A stretch of 37,391 nt of DNA from Anaerolineae bacterium (GCA_003141675.1 PLND01000008.1:1-37391), one strand, 5' to 3'. Positions 26,116 to 35,097 are shown, numbered from the stretch's first letter. The notes: generated by a model not told the origin, from the sequence alone. Program-made: numbers and translations.

Positions 26116-27560
26116 TTTTTCCTCCGGGTTATGACGATAATTAAAACCGTGCCTGCCGTCACGATCAGCAGAATGCACAGCAGCCAGGCGAAAATGACCA
26201 GGAACGTTTCATTCGATCCGATGGAACCGAAGCCGGAGGATTCGGTTGCCACTATCGCGGTGGTGGGAGTAGTTGTGGGCGTCGGCGTTACCGTCGGAGT
26301 GATAGCGCCGGCCGTCGGGCTTGCGGTGAGCGTGGGGGGCGGGTTGACCGAGAGCGGCTGAAACGTCGGAACGACGGTCGGCGTGGCGGTCGGTTGCAAT
26401 TGCGAATCCCCAAGCGGCTGCGCTCCGACGGATTGTCTCCAAGCGGTATCCAGACCGTTGACGCCGAATCCATATATCCCGTTCAGGGCGTCGTCGATCG
26501 GCATCCCGCCGCTGAGCAAGGTGAGCAGCGAACGCATCTTCGATGCTTCCCCCGTCCGGATGAGGTAATCCACCACGCTGAAGGATTCCTCGTAGGCCAG
26601 CTGCGCCTGGTTCGCATCCTCCGGGAAATTTCCACCCAAGGTTTGGAGCGGGAAGATGATATTCTGATGGATCGAGGCTTGCAGGTCGGATAATCCCTGC
26701 GCGCCCGGTCCGCCCTGGCTGACCATCGCCAGTCCTTCATTGAGCCAGGTGGGAATTTCCACCAGGCAGGAAAACGTGTAATCGCCCACGACCGTGTGCA
26801 TCAATTCGTGGGCGATCGCGCCCATCCCCCACGACTCCTCCCCGGCGGGAATTCCCAGAATGATGATGTTATACCCGCCGAAGGAAAGCCCGCCGGTCCA
26901 GCCCGGCTCGTACAAAACCGCCGCCCCCAATTCGTCATACGTGCTGTACAGGTAGATGTCGATCGTTCCCTGCGGCTGCAGGTCGATCAGATCGTGGATA
27001 TGCGTCAGCGCCTTGGTGGCGGTATCGTGCATCTGCTTTCCAAACGCCGCGTCGGCACGGTACCAGTGGAGCGTCACTCCTCCGCCCGCCAGGCTCTTCC
27101 ACGGATGCTCGGAATCCAGCCAGATGGATTCTTTTTTGTCGATCAGCGTTTCTGTTCCGTCCGAATCGGTCACACGCCACCGCCACCAGATGGTCGCGCC
27201 CGGCGGCTCGGAGCCGGATTGGTGCATGTTCCAGGTCCATTCGGCCGTCACATCCTCACCGGGGGAAAAATCCGGAAAGGCCTTCCCCACCACGTCACCG
27301 CATGTGGTCTGGTTCGCCCCATACTCCAGAACGATTCGCTCGATGGTTGTGGAAGAATGGATCTTCAATTGAAACGTTAGGGTGTTTGGAAAATCCGCGC
27401 TGGATTGATTGTTCTGGACGGTGACGTTCGCGGCGGGCGCGGCCCGGGCCGTGACGGGTGAAAGGCCCAGGCCAAATAGAATCAAACCGCCGGCGGCAAG
27501 CGCTGCCAGCGAACCTTGCCGGCGGTTGAGGATCCCCGTACTGCGAGTTGGAGCCGCCAT
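26112..27560 (-). CDS. Membrane-anchored peptidase MA-like metallopeptidase
   Basis: The 482-residue product has an N-terminal signal (about 17-40), a beta-rich domain (about 45-145), and a gluzincin-type catalytic domain with the zinc motif HELMH (251-255) and the third ligand region WLNEGLA (Glu275), as in the peptidase MA family. A Thr/Pro-rich linker (about 390-440, PTVVPTFQPLSV... TPTVTPTPTTTP) leads to a C-terminal membrane segment (about 452-478) followed by RRKK, so the enzyme is tethered with its catalytic part outside. The gene overlaps the peptide-binding protein gene downstream by four bases, suggesting that one cuts peptides and the other captures them; that link is inference. 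Confidence 0.87.
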   Translation of the reverse strand: MAAPTRSTGILNRRQGSLAALAAGGLILFGLGLSPVTARAAPAANVTVQNNQSSADFPNTLTFQLKIHSSTTIERIVLEYGANQTTCGDVVGKAFPDFSPGEDVTAEWTWNMHQSGSEPPGATIWWRWRVTDSDGTETLIDKKESIWLDSEHPWKSLAGGGVTLHWYRADAAFGKQMHDTATKALTHIHDLIDLQPQGTIDIYLYSTYDELGAAVLYEPGWTGGLSFGGYNIIILGIPAGEESWGMGAIAHELMHTVVGDYTFSCLVEIPTWLNEGLAMVSQGGPGAQGLSDLQASIHQNIIFPLQTLGGNFPEDANQAQLAYEESFSVVDYLIRTGEASKMRSLLTLLSGGMPIDDALNGIYGFGVNGLDTAWRQSVGAQPLGDSQLQPTATPTVVPTFQPLSVNPPPTLTASPTAGAITPTVTPTPTTTPTTAIVATESSGFGSIGSNETFLVIFAWLLCILLIVTAGTVLIIVITRRKK

Positions 27561-27593
27561 CTGGTCGGGATTTTCTCCGTAGGAAAAAAGTCT

Positions 27594-27650
27594 AACCTGT
27601 CATTGTGAGCCCGCCCCCGCTTCGCGACGGCAGGCTCACAATGACAGGTT
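27594..27650. repeat. Perfect 18-bp inverted repeat, possible clpC terminator
   Basis: The arms at 27594-27611 and 27633-27650 (ends AACCTGTCATTG and CAATGACAGGTT) are perfectly complementary over 18 bases around a 21-base GC-rich loop containing CGCTTCGCG. On the - strand the stem lies about 15 bases after the clpC stop and is followed by AGACTTTTTT, so it may end clpC transcription. It belongs with the GTCATTG-type palindrome at 20969. Confidence 0.65.
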
Positions 27651-27664
27651 TTTCCGTAGCTCGT

Positions 27665-30106
27665 TTACTTCTTCGCTTTCTCCAGGACGACTCCCTTCCC
27701 TTCCTGATAATCCGCGATGATCTTATCACCGTTCTTGAATTCACCCTGCAACATTTTCACCGATACCGGGCTTTCGATGTGTTTCTGCAGCGCGCGGTGT
27801 AGGGGACGGGCGCCGAAGGCCGGATCGAATCCTTCTTTGGCCAGTTCCTTGCGGGCGGCTTCGGTGAGGGTTACGGTTAATCCCTGCTCCGTGAGCCGCT
27901 CCTGGATTTTCTTCATCTGCAGATCGACGATTTTTTCCATGTCGGGCAGCTTGAGCGGGGAGAAGATGATGATCTCGTCGATCCGGTTGATGAACTCCGG
28001 ACGGAAGGTACTCTTAAGCGCCTTCTCGATCTTTTCATTGTTCTCGTCCTCCTCGCCGTTTTCCCCCTTGCGGAGAAAACCGAGCGAGCCGGATTTCGTG
28101 ACGAATTCCGTGCCCAGGTTGCTGGTCATGATCAGAACTGAATTGCGGAAATCCACCGTCCGTCCCTGGCCGTCGGTCATGCGGCCGTCGTCGAGGATCT
28201 GCAGCAGCGCGTTCCAAACGTCCGGATGCGCCTTCTCGATTTCGTCGAACAGCACCACCCGGTACGGGCGTCGGCGGATGGCTTCCGTCAGCTGGCCGCC
28301 CTCTTCGTACCCCACGTAGCCGGGCGGCGCGCCGAACAGCCGGCTGACCGTGTGCTGCTCGTGGTATTCCGACATGTCCACCCGGATCAGCGCATCCTCA
28401 TCGTCGAACATAAATTGGGCCAGGGCCTTAGCCATCTCGGTTTTTCCCACGCCCGAGGATCCGAGGAAGATGAAGGATCCGATCGGCCGGCGCGGATCTT
28501 TCAATCCCGAGCGGGCTCTGCGGATGGCGTCCGAGAGTGCGCCAATGGCCTCGTCCTGCCCGACGATCCGCTCCTGCAGCCGCTGTTCCATGTGCAGGAG
28601 CTTTTCCGATTCGGTTTCGAGCATCTGGGTGACCGGAATGCCCGTCCACTGGGCCACCACCTCGGCGATGTCGTTCTCGTCCACCACCTCGTCGAGGCGA
28701 TGATCGGATTCCCATTGGTTGCGTTTGGCGGTAAATTCCTCCTCGGTCCGCAACCGCTCGGCCTTTTTCTGGGCGGCGTGCTCGTAATCCCGCGCCAATC
28801 CCGCCTGCTCCTCCTCCCCCTGCAGCCGCGTGAGCTCGGCCTTAAGTTTTTTCAGGTCCGGCGGCAGCGAGTACAGGGCGACGCGCAGCTTGGCGGCCGC
28901 TTCGTCCATCAGGTCGATCGCCTTGTCCGGCAGCCGCCGGTCGGTGACGTAGCGGTGCGAAAGCTTCACCGCCGCCACCAGCGCCGCGTCGGAGAAATGC
29001 ACCTTGTGATGCGCCTCGTAGCGGTCGCGCAGCCCGCGCAGCATGTCGGTGGTCTCCCCCTCGCTCGGCTCGTCCACGAACACCGGCGCAAATCTCCGTT
29101 CAAGGGCCGCGTCCTTTTCGATGTATTTGTGATATTCATCCAGGGTGGTCGCGCCCACGCATTGCAGCTCCCCGCGCGAGAGGGCGGGCTTGAGCATGTT
29201 GGAGGCGTCCATCGCGCCCTGGGCCGCCCCCGCGCCCACCACCGTGTGCAGTTCGTCGATGAACAGGATCACTTCTCCGTTCGCGCGCTGGATCTCCTCG
29301 ATCGCCGCTTTCAGCCGTTCCTCGAATTCGCCGCGGAACCTCGATCCGGCGATCATCCCGCTTAAATCCAGCGCCACGACGCGCTTTCCGATCAGAATCT
29401 CGGGCACGTCGCCGCTTGCGATTTTCTGCGCCAGCCCCTCGACGATCGCCGTCTTCCCCACGCCCGCCTCGCCGATCAGCACCGGGTTGTTCTTGGTCCG
29501 GCGCGAAAGGATCTGGACCACGCGCAAGATTTCCTTGTCCCGTCCGATCACCGGATCCAGCTTCCCCTCTTTGGCCATCTGGGTCAGGTCGCGGGAATAT
29601 TTTTCGAGCGTCCGGTAGCGGCTTTCCGCCTGCGGATCGGTAATGCGCTGGCCGCCGCGGATCTCGCGGATTACGTCCTGAACGCGCTCCTTGGTGATCC
29701 CGCTGTCGGCCAGGATCCGGCCCGCGCTGGTATTATGTTCGGCCGAGATGATTGCCAGAAAAACGTGCTCGGTGGATATATATTCGTCCTTAAGCCGGTT
29801 GGCTTCCTCGTTGGCCAGATCGATCACCCGCTTCACGCGCGGGGTGATGAAGATCTGCCCGGTCCCCTGGCCATAGATGCTGGCTTTCGGGCTGCCGCGC
29901 AGAACCTCGTCCAGCCGCTGCGAGAGTAACTCCACGTTGACGCTCAGTTTTTCCAGTATTTGCGGGATCACCCCGTCCGGCTGCTCCAGCAGCGCCAAGA
30001 GTAGGTGCTCGGTATCGATCTGATTGTGGCCGTAGCGCTGGATGATTTCCGCCGCGCGTTGCGCGGCGTCCTGCGCGCGTTCGGTAAAGCGGTCGAATCG
30101 CATCAT
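27665..30106 (-). CDS. clpC: ATP-dependent Clp protease ATP-binding subunit ClpC
   Basis: ClpC unfolds proteins and feeds them to ClpP, or acts with adaptors in stress response, in the cytoplasm. The 813 residues match ClpC length. Seen: double Clp N-domain (1-145), first AAA+ module with Walker A GEAGVGKT (212-219), a short coiled middle domain with a UVR-like segment ([14 protein letters not shown]), second AAA+ module with GSSGVGKT (about 549-556) and [13 protein letters not shown], then the C-terminal D2 domain ending [20 protein letters not shown]. The short middle domain distinguishes it from ClpB. AGGAG lies nine bases before the first ATG. No CIRCE operator and no mcsA/mcsB/ctsR partners are visible nearby. 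Confidence 0.95.
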   Translation of the reverse strand: MMRFDRFTERAQDAAQRAAEIIQRYGHNQIDTEHLLLALLEQPDGVIPQILEKLSVNVELLSQRLDEVLRGSPKASIYGQGTGQIFITPRVKRVIDLANEEANRLKDEYISTEHVFLAIISAEHNTSAGRILADSGITKERVQDVIREIRGGQRITDPQAESRYRTLEKYSRDLTQMAKEGKLDPVIGRDKEILRVVQILSRRTKNNPVLIGEAGVGKTAIVEGLAQKIASGDVPEILIGKRVVALDLSGMIAGSRFRGEFEERLKAAIEEIQRANGEVILFIDELHTVVGAGAAQGAMDASNMLKPALSRGELQCVGATTLDEYHKYIEKDAALERRFAPVFVDEPSEGETTDMLRGLRDRYEAHHKVHFSDAALVAAVKLSHRYVTDRRLPDKAIDLMDEAAAKLRVALYSLPPDLKKLKAELTRLQGEEEQAGLARDYEHAAQKKAERLRTEEEFTAKRNQWESDHRLDEVVDENDIAEVVAQWTGIPVTQMLETESEKLLHMEQRLQERIVGQDEAIGALSDAIRRARSGLKDPRRPIGSFIFLGSSGVGKTEMAKALAQFMFDDEDALIRVDMSEYHEQHTVSRLFGAPPGYVGYEEGGQLTEAIRRRPYRVVLFDEIEKAHPDVWNALLQILDDGRMTDGQGRTVDFRNSVLIMTSNLGTEFVTKSGSLGFLRKGENGEEDENNEKIEKALKSTFRPEFINRIDEIIIFSPLKLPDMEKIVDLQMKKIQERLTEQGLTVTLTEAARKELAKEGFDPAFGARPLHRALQKHIESPVSVKMLQGEFKNGDKIIADYQEGKGVVLEKAKK

Positions 30107-30159
30107 GGATTAATTCTCCTAAAAGGACCCTCTCTCCCCGAAAAGCGGGATTTCTTTCT

Positions 30160-30165
30160 ATTATA
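30160..30165 (-). promoter_or_regulatory. Possible -10 box of clpC
   Basis: TATAAT on the - strand lies about 54 bases upstream of the clpC start, within an AT-rich TACTATATAATAG context. The best -35 (TTCTCT, 18 bases upstream) is poor, so an extended or alternative sigma promoter is possible. A GC-rich imperfect hairpin follows at about 30191-30228 (GTAAAC/GTTTAC ends). Confidence 0.35.
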
Positions 30166-30237
30166 TAGTACGAGCGTCCAGTTAGAGAACCGTAAACGGG
30201 GAGAATCCCATTTTTTTGGGGGTTTACGCGATTTTTG

Positions 30238-30273
30238 AAAAAAAAAGCGCCCCCGGGAGATTTCCGGGGGCGC
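30238..30273 (-). terminator. Rho-independent terminator of the membrane protein operon
   Basis: On the - strand ten-base arms (GCGCCCCCGG at 30247-30256 and CCGGGGGCGC at 30264-30273 in + orientation) enclose a seven-base loop and run into nine T (30238-30246). It starts 14 bases after the stop codon of the gene at 30287 and separates that operon from clpC. Confidence 0.9.
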
Positions 30274-30286
30274 GGGAGGGTTGGAG

Positions 30287-31270
30287 TTATGGCTTCGACA
30301 CGGGCGCCGGCGGCAGATTCGCTGCCGTGATTACTGCCAGTTGTTGCGGCCCGATAAACGCCTGATAGGCGAAGGTCCATACGCCGGCTTCCCAAACCGT
30401 GTAGATCGAGTTGACCACCACGGAAACCAGCATGAAAAGCACGAGCAGTATCAGTCCGATCACCAGCAAGGCAACATTGAGGGCGCCGGTCTGGGAGATC
30501 AGCGGCAGGACGCTGAGGAAGATCAGCACGCCGGCCGGGGCAAAAAGGATCAGCAGGACAAAACCTACGCCCAGGGAAACCGCCCAAAGAATGAGATAGA
30601 GAATGACCGCCGGTCCGACGTGGTCGCGCAGGATATTCCATGCCCGCCCGATCGCCTCCCCCACTCTATGATTCTCCACCACCACGGCGTAATCCATCAG
30701 GCGGAACCAGAGGCGCAACCCCACCCCGATGATGATCGCTCCGCAACAGAGCGGGATGAATCCAATACCGCAGGTAAGCACGCCGAGGATCGCTCCGGGC
30801 AGGAATAGGACGATTGCGACGGCAATTCCCAACGCGATATCCAGCAATCGGAGCGCCAGCAGCCGCCAGAAGGATCGCAGCCCCATTCCCCAGGCTTCCC
30901 GGAAGGTAATGTTGCCGGCGGCATCCGCCTTGACGATTCCGCCGATCAGTCCGCCGCGTCCGATGACCGACAGGACCCAAAGGATCACCGCGAGGAGGAA
31001 CAGGCAGCACAAGACCCCGACGGCAATGTCGATCCATGTATTAATATTTATCTGGGAAAGTTGAGTAAAGAAAGACTTCCACGCCGGCGGTAGATTGGAA
31101 TTATTTATATCGTTGGAGCCGTAATTGTAGGCGGGCTGGAAATTAGCCCCTCCATTCCAACCGGCGCCCCCGCCTCCTAACATCGCCAGAAAACCGAAAA
31201 CCCATAGCACCTTGTATTTCCAGGCAATCGTCCAGGCCCTGGAAAGAATGGAAGAGTAATTGATCGACAT
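30287..31270 (-). CDS. Polytopic membrane protein, DUF7544-like
   Basis: The 327-residue protein begins with MSINYSSILSRAWTIAWKYKVLWVFGFLAML, an opening shared by a family of uncharacterised membrane proteins in Chloroflexota and Actinobacteria (DUF7544-like, related to the membrane domain of glycerophosphodiester phosphodiesterases). After a short extracytoplasmic Asn/Gly-rich loop come about six further membrane segments, including GRGGLIGGIVKADAAGNITFREAWGMGLRSFWRLL, the family's amphipathic connector. Function unknown. A second protein of similar layout is encoded 130 bases upstream, so the two may form a pair in the membrane. A strong terminator follows. Confidence 0.75.
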   Translation of the reverse strand: MSINYSSILSRAWTIAWKYKVLWVFGFLAMLGGGGAGWNGGANFQPAYNYGSNDINNSNLPPAWKSFFTQLSQININTWIDIAVGVLCCLFLLAVILWVLSVIGRGGLIGGIVKADAAGNITFREAWGMGLRSFWRLLALRLLDIALGIAVAIVLFLPGAILGVLTCGIGFIPLCCGAIIIGVGLRLWFRLMDYAVVVENHRVGEAIGRAWNILRDHVGPAVILYLILWAVSLGVGFVLLILFAPAGVLIFLSVLPLISQTGALNVALLVIGLILLVLFMLVSVVVNSIYTVWEAGVWTFAYQAFIGPQQLAVITAANLPPAPVSKP

Positions 31271-31400
31271 GGGAACCTCTCTTAGTCAAATCTGGTTGAC
31301 CAACCCCGCCCCCCGCCCCTCTCTATATTGAAGGGGGGAAAGAGATGGGGTCCGCTTCTATAATATACGAGGTTTCTCTTCCCGAGGTCGTAACGTTCTT
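31271..31400. repeat. Intergenic stretch with pyrimidine/purine hairpin
   Basis: CCCCTCTCT at 31316-31324 pairs with AGAGATGGGG at 31341-31350 with one bulge, around a 16-base loop. The pattern of C/T arm followed by G/A arm is like the perfect palindrome at 36904-36941, so this may be a decayed copy of the same family. No gene. Confidence 0.45.
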
Positions 31401-32309
31401 TTAATCCGTCTTGGATGCCGCCCGGTAAATTTGGGTGAACAAAACCGTGCTGAAAACCATGATAAACGTAAGCAATGCCAGCCCGACCGGCGAGGAAAAA
31501 ACGCAGACCGCTCCTCCAATCACGTATTCCAGGGACGATTGGAGAAACCAACCCGAGAGGAACAGGAAAATGGCGACGGTGAGGAGAAACGCAAAGGGAA
31601 TGATGAATGCCAGGGCAAGGACCCCCTGCAGGAGATAGGCCAGTAAAAATCCCCACCAGCTGCCCCGGATTAATTTCCATACCCGTTGCATCGCCGCGCG
31701 CGGGCGGATGTCTTCCAGCGCGATCGACATCGTCAGAAGGAACAGGAAGATCCCCAGTACGGTATTGACAGGCAGCAGCACCGTCTGTACCAGCGATAAC
31801 ATGCCCGCCCGTCCCACTCCGGAACCGGCAACCGCGATCACAAGCACGAGGGGCAGGATGCCCAGCGCTTGTATGATCAGACCGAACGTGAGCGCGAGTT
31901 TGATCAGGCTTTGCCAGCGCTTTTTTCCCAATTGCAGCGAGCCGCGGATCGAGACGGCTTGGCCCTCGGCCGCCGCATCCGAAGCGCGGATCATGGCCGC
32001 CTGGATTGCCCAGGAAAACAGCGTGGTTGCAGTGAGAATGATCAGCGTAACAAGGATATAAGCGATCCATCCGCCGATGGACAGACGTTGCAGAGGGGAA
32101 AGAATGGCGCCTGTCCCGGAGCCCTGCGACGGGATCGTCAGGAACGCGGTGGCTGCCCCGAAACCGCCCGCCAGTAGGAACGCCGGAAGCAGCGCGCAAT
32201 AAAGCAGCAGCGTCAGCACCCACAATTGCGGTGTGCGCAGGGCGATCCGCAGGCTGCTTCGAATTAATCCGATCGGATCCAACGCCGCTCGGCCCGTTTC
32301 CATTTTCAC
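31401..32309 (-). CDS. Polytopic membrane protein, paralogue-like partner
   Basis: I use the GTG at 32309 (302 residues), with an ATG two codons later at 32303 as alternative; GGGA lies eight bases before the GTG, and the guaA stop is five bases upstream, so it is coupled to guaA. The protein has about six membrane segments, a GGFGAATAF loop, and the connector SIRGSLQLGKKRWQSLIKLAL and DIRPRAAMQRVWKLIRGSWWG, which resemble the repeated GR-A-W and RAW-x-I motifs of the neighbouring protein (EAIGRAWNILRDHVG). Both probably share the same membrane fold. Function unknown. Confidence 0.72.
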   Translation of the reverse strand: MKMETGRAALDPIGLIRSSLRIALRTPQLWVLTLLLYCALLPAFLLAGGFGAATAFLTIPSQGSGTGAILSPLQRLSIGGWIAYILVTLIILTATTLFSWAIQAAMIRASDAAAEGQAVSIRGSLQLGKKRWQSLIKLALTFGLIIQALGILPLVLVIAVAGSGVGRAGMLSLVQTVLLPVNTVLGIFLFLLTMSIALEDIRPRAAMQRVWKLIRGSWWGFLLAYLLQGVLALAFIIPFAFLLTVAIFLFLSGWFLQSSLEYVIGGAVCVFSSPVGLALLTFIMVFSTVLFTQIYRAASKTD

Positions 32310-32313
32310 GCCG

Positions 32314-33858
32314 TCATTCCCACTCGATGGTGGCGGGAGGCTTGCTGGTGATGTCATAGACCACCCGGTTGATTCCTTTTACCTCGTTGACGATCCGGCT
32401 GGAAACGCGCGCCAGAAGCTCGTGCGGCAGGCGGGCCCAATCGGCCGTCATGAAATCCTCGGTGGTCACGGCGCGCAGGGCGCACACTTCCTGGTACGTG
32501 CGCCCGTCCCCCATCACGCCCACCGACCGGACGGGGAGCAGAACCGCAAACGCCTGGGCGGTATCCCCGCGGAGCATGCCCGCATTCCCCAGTTCGTCGG
32601 TGAGGATTTTATCCGCGCCCCGGAGGATTTCCAGCCGGTCCCAGGTGACTTCCCCCAAACAACGCACAGCGAGCCCCGGACCGGGGAAGGGTTGCCGCCA
32701 AACCAGGGCTTCCGGCAGGCCAAGCTCCAAACCCACCTTGCGAACCTCGTCTTTAAAAAGGAAACGCAACGGTTCCACCAGCTCGAAGCCGAGGTCTTCG
32801 GGCAGCCCGCCGACGTTGTGATGGGTCTTGATCTTGTCGGCGGTTTTTCGTTCCGGTCCGCGGCTCTCGACCACGTCCGGATAGATCGTGCCCTGCACCA
32901 AGAAGCGGGCCTGATCTCCCGGTTTTCCCGCGATCCGCCGGGCTTCCCGTTCGAAAATGCGGATGAACTTCTCTCCGATGATTTTTCTCTTCTTTTCCGG
33001 CTCGGTCACTCCCGCCAGGGCCTCGAGAAATTCTTCCGCGGCGTTCACCGCGACCAATTTGGCCCCCAGGGTCTTGCGGAACGTATCGACCACGATCTCC
33101 GGTTCGCCGGCGCGCAGGAGGCCGTTATCGACGAATATGCAGGCGAGCTGGGATCCGATGGCCCGGTGCACCAGCGCCGCCGCGACGGTCGAATCCACCC
33201 CGCCGCTGACGCCGGCCACCACTGGGGATGCCCCCACCCGGCGCCGGATCTCGGCGATGCTCTCCTCGACCACCGACCCGGGAGTCCACTCGGGCCGGAT
33301 TTCCGCCGCGCGGAGAAACGCCGCCAGAATTTCGATGCCGTGCTCAGTGTGCTTCACCTCCGGATGGAATTGCAGTGCGAAGAGGTTGCGCGCCGGATCC
33401 TCCATCGCCGCCACCGGGCAATTATCCGAGGTGGCCGTGGGGCGGAAACCTTCCGGCATGCGGTCGACCGTATCGCCGTGGCTCATCCAGGCTTGAAACG
33501 CCGCGGGGGGAAGGATCGAGGGCGTGGAATTTGGACGGACTTCCGCCCGGCCGTATTCGCGCTGAGGGGAAGCCGCCACGTGGCCGCCAAGCGAGCGGGC
33601 CAGCAAATGCATCCCGTAGCAGATGCCCAACACCGGCTTCCCGCTTCGGATTACATAATCCGGCAGGTCGGGAGCGCCCGGGTCATAGACGCTGTTTGGA
33701 CCGCCCGAAAGGATGAACGCCTTCGGATGCATCGCCAGAACCTTCTCCTCCGGCGCGTCGAAGGGGAACAGTTCGCAATACACTTGTGCTTCCCGCACGC
33801 GGCGGGCTATGAGTTGCGAATATTGGGAGCCAAAATCGAGGACGGCGATGGAATCCAT
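32314..33858 (-). CDS. guaA: GMP synthase (glutamine-hydrolysing)
   Basis: GuaA converts XMP to GMP with ATP and ammonia from glutamine. The 514 residues hold a class I glutamine amidotransferase domain with Cys80 in GICYGMH, His165 and Glu167 in [12 protein letters not shown], then the ATP pyrophosphatase domain with PP-loop SGGVDS (218-223) and the dimerisation domain ([20 protein letters not shown], ending TIEWE). Length and motifs are standard. The xanthine phosphoribosyltransferase encoded 141 bases upstream supplies XMP, and the two membrane proteins follow downstream in the same direction. Confidence 0.98.
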   Translation of the reverse strand: MDSIAVLDFGSQYSQLIARRVREAQVYCELFPFDAPEEKVLAMHPKAFILSGGPNSVYDPGAPDLPDYVIRSGKPVLGICYGMHLLARSLGGHVAASPQREYGRAEVRPNSTPSILPPAAFQAWMSHGDTVDRMPEGFRPTATSDNCPVAAMEDPARNLFALQFHPEVKHTEHGIEILAAFLRAAEIRPEWTPGSVVEESIAEIRRRVGASPVVAGVSGGVDSTVAAALVHRAIGSQLACIFVDNGLLRAGEPEIVVDTFRKTLGAKLVAVNAAEEFLEALAGVTEPEKKRKIIGEKFIRIFEREARRIAGKPGDQARFLVQGTIYPDVVESRGPERKTADKIKTHHNVGGLPEDLGFELVEPLRFLFKDEVRKVGLELGLPEALVWRQPFPGPGLAVRCLGEVTWDRLEILRGADKILTDELGNAGMLRGDTAQAFAVLLPVRSVGVMGDGRTYQEVCALRAVTTEDFMTADWARLPHELLARVSSRIVNEVKGINRVVYDITSKPPATIEWE

Positions 33859-33937
33859 GAGGTCGTCTCTATTCCATTGTGCGTTGCATCGTACGGATAT
33901 TCTGCTTTAAATCGTTTACCTCCCCCCTGAAAATCAC

Positions 33938-33971
33938 TGTCCCCCCAATTTTTTTCGAAAATGGGGGGACA
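33938..33971. repeat. Strong hairpin between xpt and guaA
   Basis: Ten-base arms TGTCCCCCCA (33938-33947) and TGGGGGGACA (33962-33971) enclose a 14-base A/T-rich loop; outer C and G runs (33923-33928 and 33974-33979) could lengthen the stem. It is not followed by a T-tract in the direction of these genes, so it may be an mRNA-stability or repeat element and not a simple terminator. Confidence 0.6.
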
Positions 33972-33999
33972 AGAGGGGGCCTGGATTTCGCCGGTATCT

Positions 34000-34572
34000 T
34001 TACGGCGCAAAGATAATCTTCCCATCCTGCATGTCGGTAATGACCGCGAGGGCTTCGATCGGAACTTCGACGCTTTTGAGAAGGGCCCTTCCTCCGTCGA
34101 ATGTTTTTTCAATCAGCGCGCCGATCCCGACCACCTTCGCTCCGGCCGCCTGCGCCAACCGGACCAGCCCCAGGATGGTTTGGCCGGTGGCCAGAAAATC
34201 GTCGATGATCACCACCTTGTCCCCTTCCACCAGAAACTCGGGGGAAACGATCAATTCGATCGTGTGTCCCTTGGTATGCGAAGGCGCCAGGGTGAGAAAA
34301 ACCTGGTCGGGCATCGTGATCGGTTTGGTTTTTCGCGCGTAGACAATCGGAAGATTCAGGTGCAGGGCGGTCAGTAGCGCCGGGGCAATCCCGGAAATTT
34401 CCGCGGTAAGCACTTTGGTGGCGCCCACCTGTTGGAAGCGGCGGGCGAATTCTTTGCCGCAGGCGTCCATCAGGGCGGGATCCACCTGGTGATTGATGAA
34501 ACCATCGACTTTAAGAATTCCGTCGCCCAGGTTGCGGCCATTAGTCAGAATTCGCTGCTGCAACAGCTCCAT
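34000..34572 (-). CDS. xpt: Xanthine phosphoribosyltransferase
   Basis: Xpt joins xanthine and PRPP to make XMP in purine salvage. I start at ATG 34572 because GGAGGAG lies directly upstream; the frame upstream (to 34671) is unlike the family. The 190 residues match: MELLQQRILTNGRNLGDGILKVDGFINHQVDP at the N-terminus, LTAEISGIAPA (55-64), and the PRPP-binding loop VIIDDFLATGQT (121-132). With guaA downstream it completes xanthine to GMP. I looked upstream for a purine riboswitch, which controls xpt in Bacillus, and did not see its conserved core. A TATACT box lies at 34600-34605. Confidence 0.96.
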   Translation of the reverse strand: MELLQQRILTNGRNLGDGILKVDGFINHQVDPALMDACGKEFARRFQQVGATKVLTAEISGIAPALLTALHLNLPIVYARKTKPITMPDQVFLTLAPSHTKGHTIELIVSPEFLVEGDKVVIIDDFLATGQTILGLVRLAQAAGAKVVGIGALIEKTFDGGRALLKSVEVPIEALAVITDMQDGKIIFAP

Positions 34573-34935
34573 GATCTCCTCCGCCCCCCCCCAGATCGCA
34601 GTATAGCACAGACTACGGAGTTGTTCCGCTGTTGAATTCCGGAAAAATCCAAAATGCCCTCCGTCTTTCAATTTGTAGCAGACTACTCTCGCGAAGCGGG
34701 GCGACCGCCTGCCCTCGCGCTCTTCGGGGGAAGGGAGTGAAGCCCCGGCCTCGCCCCGGCAAGTGTAACGATTGCACAGTAGGGGCCGGGGCGGGGCAAT
34801 CTCGCCTTTGCGATCTGAAATGCGAGATCGCTTCGCCCGCTCCGGTTGGGGCGTGCTCGCGATGACATCGATCTATTATTTCCGTAGCCGATAATGTCTT
34901 GCAGACTTTGGGAGTTTTTTCACACACGATGAATC
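34573..34935. other. Non-coding stretch with xpt promoter and GC-rich repeats
   Basis: No gene is visible. On the - strand TATACT (34600-34605) may be the -10 box of xpt with a poor -35. From about 34690 to 34875 the sequence is a repeat-like mosaic: CGCGAAGCGGGGCGA, a GC-rich imperfect inverted repeat (about 34740-34797), a hairpin with arms GCGATCT (34810-34816) and AGATCGC (34825-34831), and a GATGACA end reminiscent of the ATTG/ATGACA palindromes elsewhere in the window. GACTAC occurs at 34611 and again at 34681. Confidence 0.45.
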
Positions 34936-34965
34936 AAAAACGCCGTCGTTATCGGCGGCGTTTTT
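34936..34965 (-). terminator. Terminator after the tRNA gene
   Basis: Arms AAAAACGCCG (34936-34945) and CGGCGTTTTT (34956-34965) enclose a ten-base loop. On the - strand the stem starts two bases after the tRNA 3' end and finishes in five T. It is symmetrical and could stop transcription from either side. Confidence 0.9.
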
Positions 34966-34966
34966 G

Positions 34967-35039
34967 TGTCCCAGGAGGGAATTGAACCCCCAACCTTGGC
35001 CTTAGGGGAGCCCTGCTCTATCCGTTGAGCTACTGGGAC
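34967..35039 (-). tRNA. tRNA-Arg (anticodon CCU), unusual anticodon arm
   Basis: A 73-base cloverleaf can be drawn. The acceptor stem is GTCCCAG with CTGGGAC (seven pairs), D arm GCTC/GAGC, T arm GGGGG with CCCTC around TTCAATT, and a five-base variable loop; A is the discriminator and CCA is not encoded. The anticodon loop reads CCCCTAA, giving anticodon CCT (codon AGG) at 35004-35006. Two features are abnormal: position 33 is C (35007), where T is nearly universal, and pair 27-43 is G-A, with a G-T pair at 31-39. The gene may still be functional or be a decaying copy. A strong terminator follows directly. Confidence 0.8.
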
Positions 35040-35097
35040 GCGATCCCTCGCCCTCGCTTCGCTTCGGGGTCGGGATGAGATCGTTACCGATTTAAAA

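Noticed and set aside
28226-29365. 379-codon open frame on the + strand
   Set aside because: Antisense to clpC and rich in Arg, His and Gly; no motif.
30107-30240. CIRCE or CtsR operator before clpC
   Set aside because: No TTAGCACTC/GAGTGCTAA palindrome or direct CtsR heptads are visible in this stretch.
32233-33930. 565-codon open frame on the + strand
   Set aside because: Exactly opposite guaA, which has all catalytic motifs; the + frame has no recognisable domain.
34573-34760. Purine riboswitch upstream of xpt
   Set aside because: I looked for the conserved three-way-junction core on the - strand and did not find it; a covariance-model search would be decisive.
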